This document shows, one piece after another, positions 48,197 to 54,601 of a DNA stretch of 54,601 bases. The position numbers and the translations under genes are program-made. The stretch is taken from positions 1 through 54,601 of the forward strand of contig CAJXKY010000014.1 in assembly GCA_913055675.1 (NCBI GenBank), given 5' to 3'. Origin of the DNA: an uncultured Halanaerobiales bacterium. GTDB taxonomy: Bacteria > Bacillota > Halanaerobiia > Halanaerobiales > M55B127. The notes under the pieces are model-generated. The model did not search any database, was not told the origin of the DNA, and worked only from the letters and a program-made list of their open reading frames with translations. Positions within the stretch are counted from its first letter, which is position 1. Every line of letters begins with the position of its first letter.

Positions 48197-48931
48197 TTAA
48201 TAAAACAAGATCATTAATAATAATATGACTACTTCCATTATTTCGTTTATGGATCCATAATTATCTCCGGTTAAACCATCAATTTTTTTAGTTATAAAAT
48301 TACCGATGAACCAAATTGTTAAAAAAGAAACTCCTAATATTAAAGCACCTTTCCAGAAAAATAAAATTAGAGTCAATAACAAAGTCCATAACATGGCTAT
48401 TAGAACATGTTTCTTTTTTAAATATAATTTATAGGCTTTCCCAAACCCTTCTTTTCTAGCATAGGGAAAAAGATAGACTGCCATAACCATTGCCCATCGG
48501 CTGATTGTCGGTACAATTATTAAAATTAAATTTCTACGGGGTAGCGATAATTCTCTCAATAATGTAAATTTAAAAACTAAAAGCAACACTACTGCCAATA
48601 CACCATAGACTCCAACTGAACTATCTCTCATAATTGAAAGGATCTCTTTTTTATTTTTGCCACCGTATAGTCCATCGAAACTGTCTACCAAACCATCTAA
48701 ATGAATCCCACCAGTTAGAAGAACAAAAAATATTAATAATAAGCTGTCTCTTACTAAATTAGGTAAAAATTGGGTACCAATTAAGTTAATCAAAACTAGT
48801 ACTAAACCTAAAATGGTTCCTATTAGAGGATAATACATCATGGAATGAGCTATATCCTTTTCACTGTATTTCAACTGTTTTTTTACAGGTATTATTGTAA
48901 TAAACTGTAATGCTATTAGAAAAGAATTCAT
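48197..48931 (-). CDS. cobS: adenosylcobinamide-GDP ribazoletransferase (cobalamin synthase)
   Basis: Encodes 244 residues, a membrane protein of about six to eight helices. The conserved GGIHLDGLVDSFDGLYGG is the catalytic Asp-rich motif, with RDSSVGVYG after it. It joins adenosylcobinamide-GDP to alpha-ribazole in the membrane. Two in-frame GTGs precede the ATG (48937, 48934); AAGGGGG could serve any of them, so the N-terminus is uncertain by two residues. Confidence 0.95.
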   Translation of the reverse strand: MNSFLIALQFITIIPVKKQLKYSEKDIAHSMMYYPLIGTILGLVLVLINLIGTQFLPNLVRDSLLLIFFVLLTGGIHLDGLVDSFDGLYGGKNKKEILSIMRDSSVGVYGVLAVVLLLVFKFTLLRELSLPRRNLILIIVPTISRWAMVMAVYLFPYARKEGFGKAYKLYLKKKHVLIAMLWTLLLTLILFFWKGALILGVSFLTIWFIGNFITKKIDGLTGDNYGSINEIMEVVILLLMILFY

Positions 48932-48945
48932 CACCACTTACCCCC

Positions 48946-49986
48946 TTAGAGTTCCAAACTATCAAAAGTAGCCATTTCTTTTATGATTCTTACCGCCGAT
49001 TCTACTATACCCATACCTAATATGGCTCCGGTTCCTTCCCCTAATCTCATATCCAAATCAAACATAGGTCTTATATCAAGGATTTCATATAAATGACCAT
49101 GACCGGGTTCAACTGATTTATGAGACGGGATTAAAAAATTAACTACTTTCGGTTCAATTAAATATGCAATTAGGGCAGCCGCACCTGAAATTAACCCATC
49201 AACAAGAACGGGTTTACGGCTAGCAGCTCCTGCTAACATTACCCCAGTCATACCAGCTATTTCAAGTCCACCTACTTTATGTAAAATTTCTAAACCATCA
49301 TTTTCGTTGGGTTGATTAATTTCAAGAGCCTTTTGAATAACTTGCTTTTTGTTTTTTAACCCTTCTTCATCGATACCTGTACCATAACCTACAACTTCTT
49401 TTAAACTTAAATCAGTAACTGCAGCGACTATTGCACTACTAGGAGTTGTATTACCAATTCCCATTTCACCAGTACCAATTAAATCTGCACCATTTTTTAT
49501 TAATTCTTGGGTTAGTTTAATTCCAATTTCAATTCCTTTGACTGCTTCACTTTTGGTCATTGCAGGACCATTCACAATATTATTAGTACTTCTTTTTACA
49601 TTAGCCTGTATTAACTTTTTATCTTTTAGTTTTTCAACCATACCAATATCTACAATTGAAATATCAACTCCATGTTGTCTGGATAATACATTGACTGCGG
49701 CTCCACCGTTTAAAAAGTTTTTCACCATGGCTTTAGTAACTGATTGAGGAAAAGCGCTTACTCCTTCGGCAACAACTCCATGGTCTCCAACCATAATTAA
49801 ATGGACTTTGTTGCTCACCTCAGGAAATTTTGTATTAGTAATTCCTGCAATTTTAACAGCAAGTTCTTCCAAATAACCTAGACTTCCCGGGGGCTTTGTT
49901 AGATTATCCAAACGGTTTTGCGCCGCTTCCATACTCTTTTTATTGAGCTCTCCAATTTCCGCTATGGTCTTTTTTAATAATTCGAT
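48946..49986 (-). CDS. cobT: nicotinate-nucleotide-dimethylbenzimidazole phosphoribosyltransferase, apparent AUC start
   Basis: Encodes 346 residues. RLDNLTKPPGSLGYLEELA is the N-terminal signature, MVGDHGVVAEGVS and GEMGIGNTTPSSAI follow, and a catalytic glutamate lies near the C-terminus. It makes alpha-ribazole phosphate. The first ATG (49932) would remove part of the conserved N-terminus. Upstream the frame reads ELLKKTIAEIGELNKKS, typical CobT, back to a TGA, with AGGAG nine bases before ATC at 49986 (and an ATT at 49992, 3 bases from AGGAG). No ATG, GTG or TTG is available, so initiation at AUC is proposed. If started at 49932 the protein has 328 residues. Confidence 0.9.
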   Translation of the reverse strand: MELLKKTIAEIGELNKKSMEAAQNRLDNLTKPPGSLGYLEELAVKIAGITNTKFPEVSNKVHLIMVGDHGVVAEGVSAFPQSVTKAMVKNFLNGGAAVNVLSRQHGVDISIVDIGMVEKLKDKKLIQANVKRSTNNIVNGPAMTKSEAVKGIEIGIKLTQELIKNGADLIGTGEMGIGNTTPSSAIVAAVTDLSLKEVVGYGTGIDEEGLKNKKQVIQKALEINQPNENDGLEILHKVGGLEIAGMTGVMLAGAASRKPVLVDGLISGAAALIAYLIEPKVVNFLIPSHKSVEPGHGHLYEILDIRPMFDLDMRLGEGTGAILGMGIVESAVRIIKEMATFDSLEL

Positions 49987-49998
49987 TTTAATTCACTC

Positions 49999-50949
49999 CT
50001 AACTAATAAGATTTATCATAATCATTATTATTAATATAAAAGAAAAGGTAGCAATAATCATCAAAGTTATAGTTTCTTTTATATTTTTGACTTTAAAATC
50101 AACTATTTTGTCACCCAATAAGGCCTTTTTACTTTCCTTACCAAAATAGTAATTAATACCTCCAAGCTGTATTCTTAAAGCACCTGCAAGCGCTGATTCG
50201 GGATAACCAGCATTAGGACTTACATGTTTTTTAGCATCTCTAATTACTGTCTTAAATGCTCTTTTATAATCTTTTCTATAGATAAAGGATGAAAAGACTA
50301 TCAATATAGCTGTCAGACGTGCTGGAATGTAATTCGCCAAGTCATCAAGACGAGCCGAAGCCCAACCAAAATACTCATACTTTTCATTTCTATAACCCAA
50401 CATAGAGTCCATTGTGTTAATTGCTTTATATAATACAGCTCCGATCGGACCAGCTAAAAAAAAGTAAAATAGGGGAGCAATAATTCCATCACTAGTATTT
50501 TCAGCAACAGTCTCAATAGTGCCCCTAATAATATCATTTTCTTTCATATCATCAGTATCACGCCCTACAATCAAATTTAAACTTTGACGTGCTTCTTTTA
50601 AGTCTCCTTCACTTAGTTGATTAAATATTTCTAAAGCTGCTTTACTTAAGCCTTTAATTGCCAGGGTGGTATATAGTATTAAAATCTTAATTATAACTCC
50701 TAAGTAATAATTTAAAGTATTACTAATAAATATGACTAGATAAGTTATCACAATTGTAACCAATAAGACAGTTATTACTAAAATAACTCCCTTTATTCTC
50801 TGCATAGCCCTATGGTTTGAACTTTTATTAAGTTTCTTTTCAAGAATTTTTATTAGTTTACCAATAAGTACTACGGGATGGGTATAAAATTTCGGATCTC
50901 CCATTAATAAATCTAAAATTACAGCTGCTGGTAATATTATATTTATCAA
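49999..50949 (-). CDS. cbiB: adenosylcobinamide-phosphate synthase
   Basis: Encodes 316 residues, a polytopic membrane protein. Family motifs are LLMGDPKFYTHPVVLIG at the N-terminus, VAENTSDGIIAPLFYFF in the middle, and RDAKKHVSPNAGYPESALAG. It attaches aminopropanol phosphate (from CobD) to adenosylcobyric acid. It overlaps cbiP by 4 bases, so the two are translationally coupled. Confidence 0.95.
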   Translation of the reverse strand: MINIILPAAVILDLLMGDPKFYTHPVVLIGKLIKILEKKLNKSSNHRAMQRIKGVILVITVLLVTIVITYLVIFISNTLNYYLGVIIKILILYTTLAIKGLSKAALEIFNQLSEGDLKEARQSLNLIVGRDTDDMKENDIIRGTIETVAENTSDGIIAPLFYFFLAGPIGAVLYKAINTMDSMLGYRNEKYEYFGWASARLDDLANYIPARLTAILIVFSSFIYRKDYKRAFKTVIRDAKKHVSPNAGYPESALAGALRIQLGGINYYFGKESKKALLGDKIVDFKVKNIKETITLMIIATFSFILIIMIMINLIS

Positions 50950-52469
50950 TTTAATTCTACTCCCAATATTTCAGACAATAGTTTCATGTTAAGATTGTTT
51001 TCTACCTCTTCAGCTAATCTATCCATAGCTTGTTTTCTTTTCTCTTTAAAATTAATTACATCTATACCGGCTTCCTTATCTTTTTTACTTAATAAGTGAT
51101 TTAAAAAATGATTTCTGAAATTATCATTATCAAAAATTCCATGAATATAGGTACCCCAAACATCTAATTGATTTGAAACGGCTCCATCTTTAATCTCACA
51201 GCTCTGACCGGACCTATTTTTAATATTAAATAATGAAGAGGCTTTTTCTCCTAATTCACTTTTACCCATATGAATTTCATAGCCTTCTATTAATCCATCT
51301 TCAGGAGTAAAGAAATAATCATCTTTTAAAATAGCTTCAGCTTTAATTTGATAGGTATCTTTACCTTTACTAAATTCAGTATTCATATCCAATAATGATA
51401 ATCCTTTCATTTCTTCTAATTCACCTTCAGTCTTTTGAGGATCCATTAATTTATTCCCTAACATTTGGTATCCTCCACAGATCCCAATGACTTCTATACC
51501 CTTTTGAGCCGCTTCTTTTATTTTTATATCAATACCTTCTCTTTTCAAATAATCTAAATCACCAGTAGTATTTTTTGTACCTGGAATAATCAAAACATCA
51601 TAATTATCTAATTTATTTTGATCTCCTTTTATATACTCCAGCTCAACTAACGGTTCCATACCTAAAACATCAAAATCCGTAAAGTTAGATAAATGGGGTA
51701 ACTTAATTACACCTATTTTAATCTGGGCTTCCTTTTTTAAGTATTCTTTAACAGTTACTGAATCTTCTTCCGGTAGAGAGATTTCACTTAGATATGGTAT
51801 TACACCTAAAATAGGAACTCCTGTCTTTCTTTCAATAAAATCTAATCCAGATTGTAAAGAATTTTTATTACCTCTAAATTTATTTATAATAATTCCTTTA
51901 ACTAGTTCTTTGTTATCCCCTAATAATTCCAGGGTCCCTACTATTGAAGCAAAAGCACCACCTTTATCAATATCAGCCACTAGTATCACAGGGGTATTAA
52001 ATAGTTGTGCAACTTTCATATTTGCAAGATCTCTATCTTCAATATTAATTTCAGCTGGACTACCAGCACCTTCCATCACAACAATTTCATATTCAGTAAA
52101 AAGTTCTCTGATGGACTCTTCTATTATATTTAAAGCCCAATCTATATAATTTTGATTTTTATAATCTCCTTTAAAATCGCCAATCGGTTTTCCTTTTATA
52201 ATTACTTGCGACTTGCCATCCCCTTTTGGTTTAACTAAAAAGGGCTGCATATTAACATGGATATCCACCTCACAGGCTTCAGCCTGTAAGGCCTGTGCTC
52301 TTCCAACTTCTCCTCCATTTTTTGTTACATAAGAGTTTAAAGCCATGTTCCACGATTTAAAAGGAGCAACCCTATATCCTTTTTGATATAAAATTCTACA
52401 AAGGGCAGCCGCCATCATACTTTTTCCAACATTTGAAGCTGTTCCCTGAAACATTATTGATTTTGCCAT
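50946..52469 (-). CDS. cbiP: adenosylcobyric acid synthase (glutamine-hydrolysing)
   Basis: Encodes 507 residues: a BioD-like ATPase domain (GTASNVGKSMMAAAL, FKSWNMALNSYVT) and a C-terminal amidotransferase domain with IGICGGYQMLG (Cys) and YIHGIF (His). It amidates four side chains of cobyrinic acid a,c-diamide. The ATG follows the stop of the cobU-like fusion by 1 base. Genes for the earlier corrin ring (cbi) are not in the window. Confidence 0.96.
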   Translation of the reverse strand: MAKSIMFQGTASNVGKSMMAAALCRILYQKGYRVAPFKSWNMALNSYVTKNGGEVGRAQALQAEACEVDIHVNMQPFLVKPKGDGKSQVIIKGKPIGDFKGDYKNQNYIDWALNIIEESIRELFTEYEIVVMEGAGSPAEINIEDRDLANMKVAQLFNTPVILVADIDKGGAFASIVGTLELLGDNKELVKGIIINKFRGNKNSLQSGLDFIERKTGVPILGVIPYLSEISLPEEDSVTVKEYLKKEAQIKIGVIKLPHLSNFTDFDVLGMEPLVELEYIKGDQNKLDNYDVLIIPGTKNTTGDLDYLKREGIDIKIKEAAQKGIEVIGICGGYQMLGNKLMDPQKTEGELEEMKGLSLLDMNTEFSKGKDTYQIKAEAILKDDYFFTPEDGLIEGYEIHMGKSELGEKASSLFNIKNRSGQSCEIKDGAVSNQLDVWGTYIHGIFDNDNFRNHFLNHLLSKKDKEAGIDVINFKEKRKQAMDRLAEEVENNLNMKLLSEILGVELN

Positions 52470-52470
52470 T

Positions 52471-54147
52471 TTATATTTCCCCTAAATACTTAGCCATATT
52501 TTCTTCAGTAACCTTACTGATTTCATTTAAATCTAATGGAAAACCAGCCACAGTTAAGTATACTTTATTAGCTTTTTTTGCTATAAATTGATTTGCTCTA
52601 CCCGAAATATCTCGAAAGAATCTCCCCATTTCATAACTTGGCACTAAACCCTGACCTACTTCATTTGAAACTATAATTAAATCAATATTGTTTTTCTCAG
52701 TATATTTTAAAATTTGCTTGATATTTTCCACAATATCTGCTTCTTGTTGCTTTTTTTGTTCTAAATCTAATTCCTCATCAGGCTCTTCTTTCAATAATAG
52801 ATTGGATATATATAAAGTTAAGCAGTCTATTAGCACTGTTTGTTTATTATCTATTCCCTGTATGGCCTGGTATATATCAATAGGTTCTTCAATAGTTTCC
52901 CAGTCCCCAGGCCTTTGAGATTTATGATGGGCAATTCTTTCTTCCATTTCCTGATCTAATGCTTCAGCTGTAGCAATATAAGTAACACTACTTACCCCAA
53001 ACTTTTCTCGTTGTTTTTTAACAAGCTGTCTTATTCCAATCCAACCGAAGCCGAATATTACACTTAATAAAGACAATGATCCTAACAAACCGGTAGTACT
53101 TAGCAAGCCCAACAACTGTGAATGAGCACTTTCAAAGTTGATCCCCCAGAAGGCAGTTCTACTTATTGCTTCCGATTTGTATAAGCCATATAAAAAGTTG
53201 AAAGTCCCGGGACCGGTACCCACTACTGCTCTCAGTATTCCTTGTTCTCCGCTAATAATCTTATTAGCTATTTGTAAATCCGAACCGTAAGTGGGCGAAA
53301 CGGTAGCGGGCAAGTTGGGCAAACCCGGCAAGTTAACTCCGACTAACACAAAACTAAAGGCCAACACAAGTAATACTACGGGCAACACTATCCAGCCTTC
53401 TTTGGTTTTGGCCGGAGTGGCTTCCAGCAAAATTAACAATGCTACCATACCAATAGCCAGACAAACCCAACTGATCCAATAGTTGGTGATAAGTAATATT
53501 ATAAAGCTTAAAACACCCAAAATAGCTAAATTAGCTTTTATCCACCATTTCTTTTTCACTAAAAACAACGTTATTACTAAGGGTAGAACTGCCGCCATGA
53601 AAATACCTAGAGCATGTATACTGCCGACAGTGTTAAAGGCTTGTGTTTTAGTAAACTGCCAAGGTAGTAAAAACTTATTCCACATTTGTGTTAAGGAGAA
53701 CAAACCAACTACCAAAGCAGAACTCAATCCTACCAAGGTCAATCGTTCAACTTGATCCGTACTATTAAAATGATTAACAACCAAAAAGAAGAATACTACT
53801 AAACTCAACCAAGTCAATAATCCGGCTGCAGGTAAACTGACCGAGCCGAAAAAACTTTGTGCTCTACTCCAGGAAAAAACAGTAGATGCACTTAATACGA
53901 GCAACAGTCCCAATACAATATAATTAAGAAAAGTTTTCTTTATCTCTACTCTTTTCTTGAGTAAAATCTTCAACACGAAAGCAGCTAACCCTATCATGCT
54001 TAAAAGTACTAACAGGGCCTGCTTGTGAAAGTCCAAAGATCCGGCTCGTATCGGCAAGAAGAATAACGGCATTAACGCCGTTAGACCATAAACACAGCCT
54101 TTGATGATTTTATTTAAAATCTTATAAGTTATGTTGTCTTTGTTCAT
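52471..54147 (-). CDS. chimeric frame: O-antigen-ligase-like membrane part fused to P-loop-less CobU
   Basis: Encodes 558 residues in two unrelated parts. Residues 1 to about 382 are a ten-helix membrane protein with RAVVGTGPGTFNFLYGLY and NFESAHSQLLGLLSTTG, the motif region of O-antigen ligases; the family's last helices are missing. From about residue 384 (52998) the sequence is CobU: VTYIATAEALDQEMEERIAHH (His that takes GMP), LIDCLTLYISNLL, SNEVGQGLVP and RDISGRANQF. However, CobU's N-terminal 25-30 residues, with the GGARSGKS P-loop, are absent, so kinase and GMP transferase activity should be lost. Either part is truncated by the other. Base composition changes at the join. A true fusion, a recombination scar or an assembly artefact must be separated by reads. 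Confidence 0.85.
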   Translation of the reverse strand: MNKDNITYKILNKIIKGCVYGLTALMPLFFLPIRAGSLDFHKQALLVLLSMIGLAAFVLKILLKKRVEIKKTFLNYIVLGLLLVLSASTVFSWSRAQSFFGSVSLPAAGLLTWLSLVVFFFLVVNHFNSTDQVERLTLVGLSSALVVGLFSLTQMWNKFLLPWQFTKTQAFNTVGSIHALGIFMAAVLPLVITLFLVKKKWWIKANLAILGVLSFIILLITNYWISWVCLAIGMVALLILLEATPAKTKEGWIVLPVVLLVLAFSFVLVGVNLPGLPNLPATVSPTYGSDLQIANKIISGEQGILRAVVGTGPGTFNFLYGLYKSEAISRTAFWGINFESAHSQLLGLLSTTGLLGSLSLLSVIFGFGWIGIRQLVKKQREKFGVSSVTYIATAEALDQEMEERIAHHKSQRPGDWETIEEPIDIYQAIQGIDNKQTVLIDCLTLYISNLLLKEEPDEELDLEQKKQQEADIVENIKQILKYTEKNNIDLIIVSNEVGQGLVPSYEMGRFFRDISGRANQFIAKKANKVYLTVAGFPLDLNEISKVTEENMAKYLGEI

Positions 54148-54242
54148 GATATTATTTATTGTATTATAACATTTCTTTATTTAATATCAAAGTAAATTTT
54201 AAGTGAAATCCTTTACATCTAAATGTTATATAGGTTACAAAG

Positions 54243-54601
54243 TTAGTGCCCCATTCTATATAACCTTTGAATTTCTTTTTCGGTTAAAGCACGGTCGTAG
54301 ATGCGGACGTTGTCAAGTTTGCCGTCCCAAACCTGACTATCAGAATGTACTGATGAACCAATTTTTCCATCTTGATTCATATCAATACTTCCAGTCAGAG
54401 TATTTTGACCTAACTTCGAATTATTAATATAAAGTTTCGTAGTACCGCTTTCTCTAATCAGAACATAATGTTCCCACGAGTTAGTTGGTCGAGAATGAGT
54501 AGGTTTCCATGAACTTCCCGCAATATATATATCCACTTCATTATTATCAGGTCTAAATAAAATTGAGTCTGTATAATGACCTAATTCCAAAAAAGTCTGA
54601 T
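54243..54601 (-). CDS. C-terminal LamG/concanavalin-like domain, 5' end outside window
   Basis: The frame is open to the right edge, giving about 118 residues. WEHYVLIRESGTTKLYINNS, IGSSVHSDSQVWDGKLDNV and RIYDRALTEKEIQRLY are the recurrent strands of the LamG-like jelly roll found in large surface proteins that bind sugars or other ligands. No start codon is seen, and an ATG-type start inside is unlikely. It belongs to the more GC-rich right end, with 95 bases of AT-rich spacer between it and the fusion gene. Confidence 0.8.
   Translation of the reverse strand, partial: QTFLELGHYTDSILFRPDNNEVDIYIAGSSWKPTHSRPTNSWEHYVLIRESGTTKLYINNSKLGQNTLTGSIDMNQDGKIGSSVHSDSQVWDGKLDNVRIYDRALTEKEIQRLYRMGH

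Overview
The window is about 54.6 kb of low-GC DNA, with most genes on the minus strand. It most resembles a fermentative, salt-adapted, diderm Bacillota of the Halanaerobiales type (inference). The central blocks follow the classical Firmicutes order: atp operon / upp / ywlE-ywlC / prmC-prfA / tdk-rpmE-rho, then fba, pyrG and argS. Several features point to an outer membrane: lipid-A-disaccharide-synthase-like glycosyltransferases, an MsbA-like exporter, an O-antigen-ligase-like protein, and a cobalamin-binding protein with a cleaved signal peptide but no lipobox. The intact c subunit carries a textbook Na+ site, so the ATP synthase is probably Na+-driven.

Left part (1-5030): an F-type ATP synthase operon read leftwards from a promoter near 5000, in the order atpZ, atpB, a second c-subunit gene, an AtpI-like gene, the canonical atpE, atpF, atpH, atpA and atpG (cut by the window edge). 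The second c subunit aligns residue for residue with the first but has lost the ion-binding glutamate (E68 to G) and its Gln ligand (Q35 to M). A terminator-like hairpin directly after atpE probably sets subunit stoichiometry.

5170-22200 is housekeeping: a polyprenyl-phosphate GlcNAc-1-P transferase, upp, a low-molecular-weight phosphatase, tRNA threonylcarbamoylation (ywlC), release factor 1 and its methylase, thymidine kinase, L31, Rho, a Ca2+/cation exchanger, fba with a coupled zinc-ribbon protein, RidA, a HAD phosphatase, a crotonase, pyrG, argS and a DUF1934 protein. 22200-32800 holds redox and signalling genes: a flavodoxin-like protein, thioredoxin, a two-CxxC protein disulfide oxidoreductase, a DUF368 membrane protein, a FecR/CHASE2-cyclase pair whose cyclase active site looks degenerate, an M18 aminopeptidase, a plus-strand ccdA-tlpA pair, and a CoA-disulfide-reductase-like enzyme overlapping a cysteine desulfidase-like gene. 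32900-37150 holds mrp, feoB/feoA and an MFS transporter.

37240-38070 is a self-contained unit: promoter, a GEMM-I (c-di-GMP-I class) riboswitch, a terminator hairpin, then one gene for a secreted, very acidic protein with a Lys/Gly/Ser repeat tail. 38160-44430 holds envelope glycoconjugate genes. 44460-52470 is a late cobalamin pathway (cobC, btuF, cobD, pduX, cobS, cobT, cbiB, cbiP) in tight minus-strand array. At its upstream end the cobU reading frame has lost its P-loop and is fused in frame to the first ~382 residues of an O-antigen-ligase-like membrane protein. That portion, and a LamG fragment beyond it, are more GC-rich than the rest, so the right ~1.6 kb is either a recent insertion or a chimeric join.

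Two genes (an MFS transporter and cobT) appear to begin at AUC/AUU codons behind good ribosome binding sites. TTG starts are also common (rho, prmC, atpF, the MsbA-like exporter, a flavodoxin-like gene, DUF368). No tRNA, rRNA, CRISPR array or insertion sequence was seen.
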